Shown here one piece after another: positions 50,739 to 59,953 of a stretch of 64,000 nucleotides of DNA. Each line of letters begins with the position of its first letter. The first letter of the stretch is position 1. The translations under genes and the position numbers were made by a program. The DNA comes from Persicitalea sp038235275 (GTDB lineage Bacteria > Bacteroidota > Bacteroidia > Cytophagales > Spirosomataceae). The stretch covers positions 1 to 64,000 of the forward strand of contig JBBSUC010000027.1 of the NCBI GenBank assembly GCA_038235275.1, written 5' to 3'. The notes under the pieces are model-generated. The model was not told where the DNA came from, made no database searches, and saw nothing but the letters and a program-made list of their open reading frames with translations.

Positions 50739-53555
50739 ATGAAAAAATACCTTTTACTTACCTTCCTCCTGGTCGGCATTTCGTCGCTGGCCATCGCCCA
50801 AACGGGCAGCATCAAAGGCCAAATCATGGACGCCGCCCGCAAGGAAGCCATTATCGGCGGCAGCGTGATTCTGAAAGGAACGACCCCACCCGTGGGTACT
50901 TCCACCGACGTAGAAGGCAACTTCGAGATTACGAATGTACCGACCGGCAAGCAAACCGTAATCATCAGCTACGTTTCCTACCGGCCCAAGGAAGTCGAGG
51001 TAACGGTGTATCCCAACCAGGCCATCCTGATCAACAGTACGCTGGAAGAAGATGTGGCTACGCTCAACGAGGTCAAAATTGTGGGTCAACGCGCTACCTT
51101 CACCGACGTCTCGGTCATTACCGAAATTAAGCAGGCCGAGCAGATTGCGGTCGGCATTTCGGCCCAGCAAATCCAGAAATCGCAGGACCGCGATGCCTCA
51201 CAAGTCATTCGTCGGGTGCCGGGCGTATCTATTCAGGACGACCGCTTCGTGATCATTCGCGGCCTCAACGAGCGCTACAACACCGTGATGCTCAACGACG
51301 CCATCACGCCCTCGACCGAGGTGGACGTGAAATCGTTCTCCTTTGATCTCATTCCCAGTTCGGCCATTGACCGGATGGTGATTTATAAAACGGGTGCACC
51401 CGAACTGCCCGGCGAGTTCGCGGGTGGGATAATTAAAATTTATACCAAGACGGTTCCCGACGAAAATGGGTTGTCGGTGAGTGTTTCCAGCAGCTACCGC
51501 GCGGGAACTACTTTTCAGAAAGTGCTCAACGATAAAGGTTTTGCTGCTGATATGTTTGGTTTTGGGGCCGGAGCGCGGAAGTTGCCTTCTTCTTTCCCTA
51601 CCACCAACACATTACTCAACGAGAATCGTCCTTCGCCCGCCACCTTCCAGGCTTTTCGGAATCTGCCGGATTTTTACAATGTGGCAAACACGACCGTCAA
51701 TCCCGACTTGCGGCTTTCGATTGGCTACAACCGCAAAATGTACGTGGGCGATAAAACGCTGACGACTTTTAACAACCTGAGCTACACCAACGCCAATCAG
51801 GTACTGAATCGGGGTCAAAATCGCTACTTGTTTTTCGATGTCTCGAAACAGAAGTCGGAGATACAGAGCGCTTACCAGGATAATTTTTATGGCAACAACA
51901 TTCGGCTGGGTGCCATGTCCAACTGGGCTTTGATCCTCAACCCCAATAATAAAATCGAGTTCCGCAACTTGTTCAACCAGCTTGCTACCAAGGAAACTAC
52001 TTTCCGCCAGGGATATAGCAAGGAGAATGGTCGGGAAGTGGAGAACTTCGCTTTCCGCTACGAAGCCAAGAGTATTTATACGGGTCAGTTGAGCGGAACG
52101 CACGACATTTCGGACGCCACAACCATCAAGTGGACGAGTGCTTTTGGCTACACGCACCGCGAAGAGCCGGATTTTCGCCGCTTCGTTTCGAGCCGCGATA
52201 TCGGCAGTAACGATCCCTTCAGGGTCGAGATCGTCCCCGGCAGCAACGCCAGCCTGACGCGCGGCGCGCGCTTTTATTCTACCCTGAACGAATACACCTC
52301 TTCGCTTCGGGCTGACGTAGAACACCATGTTCGCCGCAAGGGATACGTCGACAACGACAAGATGGACATTAAACTGCGGGCCGGAGCCTACGGCGAATAC
52401 AAGGATCGCTCGTTCCAGGCTCGTTGGTTCAACCTGACCAACCCCGGCGGGGTGTCGCAGGAGGTTCTCAACCAGCCATTCGATCAGTTATTCAGCGCCA
52501 ACACCCTTGCTTCCGACAAGTTGTATTACGGGGAGCGCACCAACTTCGACGATCGCTACGACGCCCAAAGTGTGTTGGCGGCGGGATACGTGGGTGTCTA
52601 CTATCCATTCACGCCCAAATTGAGTACGTCGCTGGGCTTCCGGGGCGAATTCAGTCGGCAGATGCTGCAAAGCCAATTACGCGGCTCGGGTGCCGCTGTG
52701 GATGTGGACAATCCCATTTTCCGCCCGCTGCCTTCGGTCAACCTGACCTACAACCTCAGCGAGAAATCACTGTTGCGATTTGCTTACGGCATGACGCTCA
52801 ACCGCCCCGAATTCCGCGAATTGGCACCGTTCAACTACTATGATTTTGCTTTCGACGTATCACGGGTTGGGAATCCCAACCTGAAAACGCCGACGATTCA
52901 CAACGCCGACTTCCGCTACGAGTTTTATCCCTCCGACGGCGAGATTATCTCGGTAGCCGGATTTTACAAGAATTTTCTCAATCCGATCGAGGCCAAGATT
53001 CGATACTCGGGTTCAGGTACCTCTTTCACGGTGGACAACGCTGAGAAGGCCTACGCCCTGGGCGCGGAACTGGAAATACGCAAGTCGCTGAAAGACCTGA
53101 CCGCTTTCGGCTTTGTCAACAACCTGACGCTACTGCTGAATGCCTCGCTGATTAAGAGCCGCGTGACGACGGGCTTCGAGGGCCAGGAAAACAACCGCCA
53201 GTTGCAGGGGCAGTCGCCTTACCTGGTCAACGCGGGACTTTACTACAACGATGTTAACAGCGGCTGGCAGGTGAATGTGCTGTATAACGTGGTGGGTCAG
53301 CGCATTTTTCTCGTGGGAGACAAAGAGGTGCAGCCGACTGTCTATGAAATGCCCCGAAATATCATCGACCTGAACATCATCAAGGCTTTGGGTGAACACT
53401 GGCAGGTGAAAGTTGGAGTGCAGGATTTGCTCAACCAGCCTTTCCGCCTGATTCAGGACAGCAACCTCGACCAGAAGATCACCAACATAGACGAGACCTA
53501 CCAAACCTACCGCCCCGGCACGTACTCGACGGTGGGGTTGAGTTATAAGTTTTAA
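50739..53555 (+). CDS. TonB-dependent receptor with carboxypeptidase-like regulatory domain
   Basis: The 938-residue outer-membrane receptor has a signal peptide (1-20, ending AIAQ), a carboxypeptidase D regulatory-like domain (about 23-110), a plug (about 120-230: SQVIRRVPGVSIQDDRFVIIRGLNERYNTVMLNDA, then AIDRMVIYKTGAPELPGEFAGGIIKI) and a beta-barrel ending TVGLSYKF. The plug wording differs from the receptor at 14.6 kb. The next gene encodes a beta-helix lipoprotein 112 bp away. Receptors of this plug type are often paired with such a lipoprotein, so the two may form one uptake system. The substrate is unknown. Confidence 0.92.
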   Translation: MKKYLLLTFLLVGISSLAIAQTGSIKGQIMDAARKEAIIGGSVILKGTTPPVGTSTDVEGNFEITNVPTGKQTVIISYVSYRPKEVEVTVYPNQAILINSTLEEDVATLNEVKIVGQRATFTDVSVITEIKQAEQIAVGISAQQIQKSQDRDASQVIRRVPGVSIQDDRFVIIRGLNERYNTVMLNDAITPSTEVDVKSFSFDLIPSSAIDRMVIYKTGAPELPGEFAGGIIKIYTKTVPDENGLSVSVSSSYRAGTTFQKVLNDKGFAADMFGFGAGARKLPSSFPTTNTLLNENRPSPATFQAFRNLPDFYNVANTTVNPDLRLSIGYNRKMYVGDKTLTTFNNLSYTNANQVLNRGQNRYLFFDVSKQKSEIQSAYQDNFYGNNIRLGAMSNWALILNPNNKIEFRNLFNQLATKETTFRQGYSKENGREVENFAFRYEAKSIYTGQLSGTHDISDATTIKWTSAFGYTHREEPDFRRFVSSRDIGSNDPFRVEIVPGSNASLTRGARFYSTLNEYTSSLRADVEHHVRRKGYVDNDKMDIKLRAGAYGEYKDRSFQARWFNLTNPGGVSQEVLNQPFDQLFSANTLASDKLYYGERTNFDDRYDAQSVLAAGYVGVYYPFTPKLSTSLGFRGEFSRQMLQSQLRGSGAAVDVDNPIFRPLPSVNLTYNLSEKSLLRFAYGMTLNRPEFRELAPFNYYDFAFDVSRVGNPNLKTPTIHNADFRYEFYPSDGEIISVAGFYKNFLNPIEAKIRYSGSGTSFTVDNAEKAYALGAELEIRKSLKDLTAFGFVNNLTLLLNASLIKSRVTTGFEGQENNRQLQGQSPYLVNAGLYYNDVNSGWQVNVLYNVVGQRIFLVGDKEVQPTVYEMPRNIIDLNIIKALGEHWQVKVGVQDLLNQPFRLIQDSNLDQKITNIDETYQTYRPGTYSTVGLSYKF

Positions 53556-53667
53556 CTTACAAGAGGAGGGAAGACGTCTCAACAATTAGACAAACTTACA
53601 ATTCCACGATTACACTTATCTATAATTAAACAACTTTAAATCAGATTTTTAAACTAAAAGAAGGAAT

Positions 53668-55005
53668 ATGAAAAAGGTAACAAATTTTGTAAAAGTATTT
53701 ATTTTTGGCGCATTGGTCGTAGGTTTTACGGCTTGTGACAACAGCACTACTCCGGTAACACCAACGCCACCACCCCCGGTTCAAACTGGTCCTGAAACAG
53801 TGAAAGGAAGCATCACGACCAACACAACTTGGTCAGCTAGCAAGCAGTACATCCTGTCGGGATTTGTGTACGTGGAAAATGGCGCGACGCTAACGATCGA
53901 GCCAGGTACGATCATCAAGGGCGAGAAAGCCACTAAAGGTTCACTCATTGTGAAGCGTGGTGGCAAGATCAACGCTACGGGTACGGCGGAGAAGCCCATC
54001 GTTTTCACCTCTAGCCAGGCGAAAGGCCAGCGTGCTGCCGGTGACTGGGGAGGTGTGGTGTTGCTGGGCAAAGCGCCTGTCAATAAGACTCCGGCGGTTG
54101 TAGAAGGAGAAAACGTTACGGAGTTTGGGGGTACTGATGCCTCCGACAACTCGGGTACGCTAAAATACGTGCGCATTGAGTTTGCGGGCATTGCCTTCGA
54201 GACCGACAAAGAGATCAACGGCCTTACTTTCGGCGGCGTAGGCTCCGGCACGACCATCGACTACGTGCAGGTTTCATACAGCGGCGACGACTCTTACGAG
54301 TGGTTCGGCGGTACGGTAAATGCCAAACACCTGATTGCTTTCCGCGGTCTGGATGACGACTTCGACACCGACAACGGTTTCAGCGGAATGGTACAGTACG
54401 GCCTGATTATCCGCGACCCGGCCGTGGCCGACCAGGCGGGAGATTCTAATGCCTTCGAGTCGGACAATGACGGCACGGGTTCAACGGCTACTCCCAAGAC
54501 TTCCGCCAAGTTTGCTAACATAACGGCTACCATTGCCCCTGGCACACTTGATGGCAAATTCCGCTCTGCCCTGCGTCTGCGCCGTAACACCGAGCTTTCG
54601 GTTTATAACAGCGTATTCACGGCTGCGTATCCCAAAGGACTCGAAGTGGAAAACGACCCAACGATTGCGAACTACAAGTCAGGCAAGCTCATCGTGCAAG
54701 GTCTGGCTCTTCAGGGAGCCAAATTACCGCTGGTGGGTGTGGACGAAACGATTTTCAATACTGCTGCCAACAAAAATAAAGTCTATACCAATGTGGCTGA
54801 CCTAATGATGGATGCGAATTTCAACAGCATTACGGCTCGTCCGGTAGGTATTCCCAAGGCTGGTTCGCCCCTGCTAACGGGTGGCGTGACGCTGCCCGCT
54901 GGTTTCGAGCCCGCCCCTTACATCGGCGCATTCAACACCACGGACTGGACTGACAAATGGGCCAACTTCGATCCGCAGAACACGGATTACGACATCGCAA
55001 AATAA
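53668..55005 (+). CDS. Beta-helix lipoprotein paired with a TonB receptor
   Basis: The 445-residue protein has a lipoprotein signal (GFTAC, Cys23), a Thr/Pro-rich linker (about 27-42) and a right-handed parallel beta-helix-like body. The body includes YILSGFVYVENGATLTIEPGTIIKGEKATKGSLIVKRGGKINATGTAEKPIVFTSSQ, an Asp-rich middle region (SYSGDDSYEWFGG, FRGLDDDFDTDNGFSG) and a C-terminal DKWANFDPQNTDYD. Relatives are sometimes misnamed multidrug transporter. No transporter features exist here; it is an outer-surface protein. Asp-rich loops suggest metal binding, which is inference. Confidence 0.85.
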   Translation: MKKVTNFVKVFIFGALVVGFTACDNSTTPVTPTPPPPVQTGPETVKGSITTNTTWSASKQYILSGFVYVENGATLTIEPGTIIKGEKATKGSLIVKRGGKINATGTAEKPIVFTSSQAKGQRAAGDWGGVVLLGKAPVNKTPAVVEGENVTEFGGTDASDNSGTLKYVRIEFAGIAFETDKEINGLTFGGVGSGTTIDYVQVSYSGDDSYEWFGGTVNAKHLIAFRGLDDDFDTDNGFSGMVQYGLIIRDPAVADQAGDSNAFESDNDGTGSTATPKTSAKFANITATIAPGTLDGKFRSALRLRRNTELSVYNSVFTAAYPKGLEVENDPTIANYKSGKLIVQGLALQGAKLPLVGVDETIFNTAANKNKVYTNVADLMMDANFNSITARPVGIPKAGSPLLTGGVTLPAGFEPAPYIGAFNTTDWTDKWANFDPQNTDYDIAK

Positions 55006-55040
55006 ACAACGACCTTACAAATTGGTGTCAGATTGTCGAA

Positions 55041-55071
55041 AAGCCGGGGGCGTTTGCTTCCGGTTTTTTTT
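55041..55071 (+). terminator. Terminator after the beta-helix lipoprotein gene
   Basis: A hairpin (CCGGGGGC with GCTTCCGG, two G-U pairs, loop GTTT) is flanked by A and T tracts, 36 bp after the stop codon. The rest of 55006-55276 is intergenic, with a TAACTTTG box at 55218-55225. Confidence 0.75.
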
Positions 55072-55276
55072 GTGTTTGATAAATGAGGGTCAAGAGCCCT
55101 TGAAGCGCCAAGCGTATTTGCCCCAAATCAACGGCAAATCATTCATAGACAGCCGCTTTTATCGCGTGTTTCGATAGCCAATCCGAAAAAGATGTGGGGA
55201 TAGCCACTGCTTTTCCGTAACTTTGCGGCCTGAAATTTCGTTAGGGGTAAAAAACGATACTCACAAGCCGCTTTCA

Positions 55277-56605
55277 ATGGATCAATACATAGAAATTTTA
55301 ATTATGGCCGGGCAACTCATTTTGGGGTTGTCTATCTTAGTGGGACTGCACGAGCTGGGCCATTTACTAACGGCCAAAATGTTCGGAATGCGGGTCGAAA
55401 AGTACTTTATTGGCTTCCCGCCCCGGATTTGGAGCATTCACCGCGGCGGAACGGAGTACGGGATTGGGGCGATTCCGCTGGGCGGTTTTGTGAAAATCTC
55501 CGGCATGATCGATGAATCGCTGGATACCAAGGCCCTAGACCAGGAACCTGAACCCTGGGAATTCCGCGCCAAACCCGCCTGGCAGCGGCTGGTCGTAATG
55601 TTGGGCGGGATCATCGTCAACATCGTCGTCGGCATTGTCATCTTCGTCGCCCTGGCTTACAAAAACGGCGACAGCTATCTGTCGAAGGAAGAAGTAAACC
55701 GCTACGGCATCGTGGCCGGGCCGCTGGCGCAGGAAATTGGCCTGCGTACGGGCGATAAAATCATGGCCTACAATGGCAAAGATTTCACCAACTTCGACAT
55801 GGCGGTCGGCTCCGAAGTAATGCTGGGCAGCAATAGCTACTATACCGTAGAACGCAATGGCCAGAAGATCGATGTGGACGTACCCAACGGCCTGATCGAA
55901 AAACTATCGGAACCTGAACAGCGCGGTACGTTTATCCGGCCCATCGAGCCTTTCAGCGTCGGAGAAATTGTTCCTGACCTGCCCGCTGAGAAAGCCGGTC
56001 TGAAAGCCGGTGACCGCATTGTCGGCATAAACGGTCAGTCTATCCAATATTTTCATCAGTTGCAAGATGCTCTGGATTCCAACAAAGGCAAATCCGTTTC
56101 GTTGGCGGTACAGCGCAACGGCGGAAGTTTGACTCTTCCCGTGGAGGTCATGGAAGATGGTACCATTGGCTTCCGCGCTAAAAGCGGACTCCATTTTACT
56201 ACGGTTAAATACTCTTTTCCCGAGGCGGTAGTGGCGGGTACCGACGAAGCTTTCGGTGTAGTTTATAACAACATCAAGGGTTTTGGTAAAATATTCCGGG
56301 GCGAAGTATCGGCCTCCAAGGCCCTGAGTGGACCCATCGGCATCGCCCGAATGTTCGGCGGCGTGTGGGACTGGGGGCGCTTCTGGTTCCTGACGGGCCT
56401 GCTTTCCATGATTCTGGCCTTTATGAACGCACTTCCCATTCCGGCCCTGGACGGTGGCCACGCGGTTATTCTGCTTTACGAAATCATCTCGGGTCGCAAG
56501 CCCTCCGATGCTTTCCTGGAAAACGCCCAGAAAGTAGGCATGGTGTTGCTGTTGGGCATCATGGCGTTCGCTATCTTTAACGATGTGTGGAAAGCGGTGT
56601 TTTGA
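55277..56605 (+). CDS. rseP: Site-2 protease RseP (M50 intramembrane metalloprotease)
   Basis: The 442-residue protease cleaves membrane-anchored anti-sigma factors and leftover signal peptides inside the membrane. Zinc-site HELGH lies in the first segment (LVGLHELGHLLTAKMFG, about residues 24-28). A membrane re-entrant GGFVKISGM and two PDZ-like regions follow (about 150-210 and 225-290, with VVPDLPAEKAGLKAGDRIVGINGQ type wording). The C-terminal segment NALPIPALDGGHAVI holds the third zinc ligand. Start ATG 55277 is taken because the first membrane segment follows at once. The TGA stop is part of a 25-bp inverted repeat arm shared with the next gene. Confidence 0.95.
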   Translation: MDQYIEILIMAGQLILGLSILVGLHELGHLLTAKMFGMRVEKYFIGFPPRIWSIHRGGTEYGIGAIPLGGFVKISGMIDESLDTKALDQEPEPWEFRAKPAWQRLVVMLGGIIVNIVVGIVIFVALAYKNGDSYLSKEEVNRYGIVAGPLAQEIGLRTGDKIMAYNGKDFTNFDMAVGSEVMLGSNSYYTVERNGQKIDVDVPNGLIEKLSEPEQRGTFIRPIEPFSVGEIVPDLPAEKAGLKAGDRIVGINGQSIQYFHQLQDALDSNKGKSVSLAVQRNGGSLTLPVEVMEDGTIGFRAKSGLHFTTVKYSFPEAVVAGTDEAFGVVYNNIKGFGKIFRGEVSASKALSGPIGIARMFGGVWDWGRFWFLTGLLSMILAFMNALPIPALDGGHAVILLYEIISGRKPSDAFLENAQKVGMVLLLGIMAFAIFNDVWKAVF

Positions 56606-56770
56606 ATGATGAGTGATGAGTGATGAATTGATTTGACTGCGCATTCTTCATCTTTCGCACTTCTCCAATTTGCCAATTTTTCTGATTTCAACTACGATCA
56701 AGCCTTAATTGAAAAGGAAACTACCGCCGGGCGGATATCTCATCATTCATCACTCATCACTCATCATTCT
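56604..56770. repeat. Perfect 25-bp inverted repeat framing the rseP/DUF6702 spacer
   Basis: The arms at 56604-56628 and 56746-56770 are exact inverted copies, built from a 7-nt period (GATGAGT and ACTCATC). They are 117 bp apart. The left arm starts inside the rseP TGA stop codon; the right arm encodes residues in the hydrophobic N-terminus of the DUF6702 protein. Confidence 0.95.
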
Positions 56771-57233
56771 GATAGTGGTATCCCTGATTGCGGCTCGTCC
56801 TGTTCATGAGTACCACATCATTGTGACGAAGCTGAATTACAATTCGCCGCAGAAAACGTTGGAAATAAGCATTCGTGCTTTTACCGATGATTTGGAAAAA
56901 GGGCTTTCGTTGGCCAATGACAACCGCCGTATTCTGCTGCGCAACGGCGACGATAACAATCCGCTCGTAGAGAAGTACCTGCGCAAACATTTAGCCATCG
57001 CCGACCCCGAACGGAAGCTGCGAACCTTTAACTACATCGGCAAAGAAGAAGAAGCCGATGCCACCTGGCTCTATTTGGAAATACCCTTTTCGGGTGACCC
57101 CGAAGGCTGGGTCATGAAAAACGAACTGCTCATGGAAGCCTTCGACGACCAGGTCAATATGGTCAACGCCAAGTGGGGCGACGACCGAAAAACGTATTTA
57201 TTTAAAAAAGGAAAAAGCGTACAAGCGCTGTAA
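56709..57233 (+). CDS. DUF6702 family exported protein
   Basis: The 174-residue protein is counted from TTG 56709. From about residue 33 (HEYHIIVTKLNYNSPQKTLEISIRAFTDDLEKGL) it matches the DUF6702 family, whose members are exported proteins starting with HxxHxS-like strands; function unknown. The N-terminus MKRKLPPGGYLIIHHSSLIILIVVSLIAARP would be a signal peptide whose core is translated from a short tandem repeat. A GTG start at 56775 would leave too short a signal. Translation start is therefore uncertain, and the mature domain is reliable. It lies between rseP and lon. Confidence 0.75.
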   Translation: MKRKLPPGGYLIIHHSSLIILIVVSLIAARPVHEYHIIVTKLNYNSPQKTLEISIRAFTDDLEKGLSLANDNRRILLRNGDDNNPLVEKYLRKHLAIADPERKLRTFNYIGKEEEADATWLYLEIPFSGDPEGWVMKNELLMEAFDDQVNMVNAKWGDDRKTYLFKKGKSVQAL

Positions 57234-57240
57234 TAATTTT

Positions 57241-57325
57241 GAATGAGAGAATGAGTGAATGAGAGAATAAATAAGTTGGCGCAAGCAACATTCTCTCATT
57301 CTCTCAATCTCTCAATCTCTCATTC
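57241..57325. repeat. Near-perfect inverted GAATGAGA repeat pair in the lon leader
   Basis: The left arm at 57241-57268 and the right arm at 57290-57325 have an 8-nt period (GAATGAGA / TCTCATTC). They pair almost fully across a 21-nt loop. The left end is AATTTTGAATGAG; the right end stops 10 bp before the lon start codon. Confidence 0.9.
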
Positions 57326-57335
57326 ACCTCCTCGC

Positions 57336-59861
57336 ATGAATTTTGAAAACTCAGACTTATATAGTCAATTGCTGGTAACCGATTCTGATCTCGACAGCCT
57401 GGAAATAGTACCCATCGGTGGCCCTGATGGCCCCGAAGAACCGCTGGATTTGCCCGATGAATTGCCCATTATGCCCATCCGGCATACGGTGCTGTTTCCC
57501 GGTATGGTCATTCCCGTGACGGTGGTGCGGCAGAAAGCCATTCGGCTGGTCAAGAAAATATACCGCAACTCCGACATCAACCTGCGTATTATGGGGGCCG
57601 TGACGCAAGCCAAGCCCCAGAAGGAAGATCCCGGTGCCGACGACCTTTACAAAATCGGCACGGTGGCTCACATCCTGAAAATGATTACGCTGCCCGATGG
57701 CAACGTCACCATCATCGTGCAGGGCCGTCAGCGGTTCCAGATCAAGGAAATTATCCGCGAAGATCCCTACATCACGGCCCGCATCGAGAGCATCGACGAT
57801 TCCTTCGCCTCTCCGAAGCGGAAGGAATCCAAGGCGTTGCTAAACTCGCTGCGCGATGGGGCACACCGCATCATGCGGCTCAACCCCGAGATTCCGCAGG
57901 AAGCCCGCATCGCCCTCGATAACATTGAGAGTCCGGTTTTTCTGATTCACTTCCTGTCGTCTAATATCAACGTAGACGTAGCCGACAAGCAGAAACTGCT
58001 CGAAGAGAAGAACGGCCACAAGCAGGCCACGCTGCTGCTTCAGTACATGATGAAGGAGATCGAGATGCTGGAGCTGAAGCGTGAGATCCAGTCCAAGGCC
58101 AGCTCGGACATCGACCAGCAGCAGAGAGATTACTACCTGCGTCAGCAGATCAAGGTGTTGAACGACGAACTCGGCATCGACAGTCCCGAGCGGGAAATGG
58201 ATGATCTGCGGCTCAAGGCTTTGGATAAAAAATGGTCTAAAGAAGTCCAGCTGCACTTCGACCGGGAGATCAACAAACTACAGCGTCTCAATCCGATGGC
58301 CCCCGAGTATCCCGTGACGCTCAACTACCTGGAGACCCTGGTGGAGCTTCCCTGGGAAGAATTTACCAAGGACAACTTCGACCTGGTTCGGGCGCAGAAA
58401 ATTCTCGACAATGAACACTTTGGTCTGGAAAAAGTGAAGGAGCGGATCATCGAATACTTGGCGGTTTTGAAATTAAAAAACAACATGAAAGCCCCGATCT
58501 TATGCCTGTACGGCCCCCCGGGTGTAGGCAAGACTTCGCTGGGTAAATCGGTGGCCAAGGCACTCAACCGCAAGTACATCCGCATGGCCCTGGGCGGCGT
58601 CCACGACGAAGCCGAGATCCGGGGTCACCGCAAAACCTACATCGGGGCCATGCCCGGCAAGGTGATTCAACTCATCAAGCGGGCGGGGTCGTCCAATCCG
58701 GTGTTCATTTTGGATGAAATCGACAAGGTAAGTTCCGACTTTCGGGGCGACCCGGCTTCGGCGCTGTTGGAAGTGCTGGACCCTGAGCAGAATTCCAATT
58801 TTACAGATAATTTCATGGAGGTCGAGTACGACCTGTCGAAAGTACTCTTCATCGCCACCGCCAACTCGCTGGAAACCATCAACCCCGCCCTGCGCGACCG
58901 CATGGAAATCATTGAGATGACGGGCTACACGATGGAGGAGAAACTACAAATCGCCAAGAAATACCTCGTTCCCAAGCAACGCAAGGAAAACGGTCTGAAA
59001 GCCACTAACGTCAAAATCGAAGACAGGGCGTTGCAAAAGGTCATCGAAGGCTACACCCGCGAGTCGGGCGTGCGGAACTTGGAACAAAAGGTCGGAACGC
59101 TCATGCGCAAGGTGGCCAAGTCCATCGCGATGGAGCAGGAATATTCCAAAGTCGTGAAGGAAGAGCAGGTCGAGAAACTGTTGGGGGCAGAGATTTTTGA
59201 CAAAGACCTCTATCAAGACAACGATATCGCGGGTGTAGTCACGGGCCTGGCCTGGACCTCGGTGGGTGGCGAAATCCTGTTCATTGAAACCAGCCTCAGC
59301 CGGGGCAAGGGCGTCTTGACGCTCTCCGGCCAACTTGGCGATGTGATGAAGGAATCGGCCGTGACGGCCCTTTCGTACCTCAAAGCCCACGCCGAGCGGC
59401 TGGGGATCGACTACCGGGTGTTCAACCATTACGACCTGCACGTCCACGTCCCCGCCGGAGCCGTACCCAAGGACGGCCCGTCGGCGGGCATCACGATGCT
59501 GACCTCGATGGCCTCGATTTTCACCCAGCGGCGGGTAAAGCCGTATGTGGCCATGACGGGCGAAATTACCTTGCGCGGTAAAGTGCTGCCCGTCGGTGGT
59601 ATTAAGGAAAAAATCCTGGCGGCCCGCCGCGCGGGTGTAAAGGAGATTATTCTTTGCGTTAAAAATAAGAAAGACGTGGACGAAGTCCAAGCCGACTACA
59701 TCAAGGATCTGTCGTTCCACTACGTAGATACCGTGGACGAAGTGCTGGCTGCCGCGCTGCTGCCCGAGATGGTCTCGCGCCCGACGAAGTTCGTTTTTCC
59801 CGAAGAGAAAAAGGAAAAGATGGAGGACGGAGTGGTTTATCCGCCGGTGGTCGTGATGTAG
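57336..59861 (+). CDS. lon: ATP-dependent protease Lon
   Basis: The 841-residue Lon protease degrades damaged and regulatory proteins. It contains a substrate-binding LAN domain (about 42-245: LPIMPIRHTVLFPGMVIPV), a coiled middle, an AAA+ module (Walker A GPPGVGKTS near 391-399, Walker B VFILDEIDKV) and a C-terminal Ser/Lys peptidase (KDGPSAGITM with the catalytic Ser near 716, Lys in VGGIKEKILAA near 757). Start ATG 57336 is used because the frame upstream is repeat DNA. The 5' leader contains the strong inverted repeat, which could affect translation. Confidence 0.97.
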   Translation: MNFENSDLYSQLLVTDSDLDSLEIVPIGGPDGPEEPLDLPDELPIMPIRHTVLFPGMVIPVTVVRQKAIRLVKKIYRNSDINLRIMGAVTQAKPQKEDPGADDLYKIGTVAHILKMITLPDGNVTIIVQGRQRFQIKEIIREDPYITARIESIDDSFASPKRKESKALLNSLRDGAHRIMRLNPEIPQEARIALDNIESPVFLIHFLSSNINVDVADKQKLLEEKNGHKQATLLLQYMMKEIEMLELKREIQSKASSDIDQQQRDYYLRQQIKVLNDELGIDSPEREMDDLRLKALDKKWSKEVQLHFDREINKLQRLNPMAPEYPVTLNYLETLVELPWEEFTKDNFDLVRAQKILDNEHFGLEKVKERIIEYLAVLKLKNNMKAPILCLYGPPGVGKTSLGKSVAKALNRKYIRMALGGVHDEAEIRGHRKTYIGAMPGKVIQLIKRAGSSNPVFILDEIDKVSSDFRGDPASALLEVLDPEQNSNFTDNFMEVEYDLSKVLFIATANSLETINPALRDRMEIIEMTGYTMEEKLQIAKKYLVPKQRKENGLKATNVKIEDRALQKVIEGYTRESGVRNLEQKVGTLMRKVAKSIAMEQEYSKVVKEEQVEKLLGAEIFDKDLYQDNDIAGVVTGLAWTSVGGEILFIETSLSRGKGVLTLSGQLGDVMKESAVTALSYLKAHAERLGIDYRVFNHYDLHVHVPAGAVPKDGPSAGITMLTSMASIFTQRRVKPYVAMTGEITLRGKVLPVGGIKEKILAARRAGVKEIILCVKNKKDVDEVQADYIKDLSFHYVDTVDEVLAAALLPEMVSRPTKFVFPEEKKEKMEDGVVYPPVVVM

Positions 59862-59902
59862 TTTTTTCCTGGCACCGTTTTTATCATAAAAAACCTATTT
59901 TG

Positions 59903-59933
59903 GAGTTCCTATGGATTAGGGACTCTTTTTTTT
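59903..59933 (+). terminator. Terminator of lon
   Basis: An eight-pair stem (GAGTTCCT with AGGGACTC, one G-U) with a seven-base loop is followed by an eight-T tract, 42 bp after the lon stop codon. Confidence 0.8.
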
Positions 59934-59953
59934 AATCAAACCTATCCCGCATT

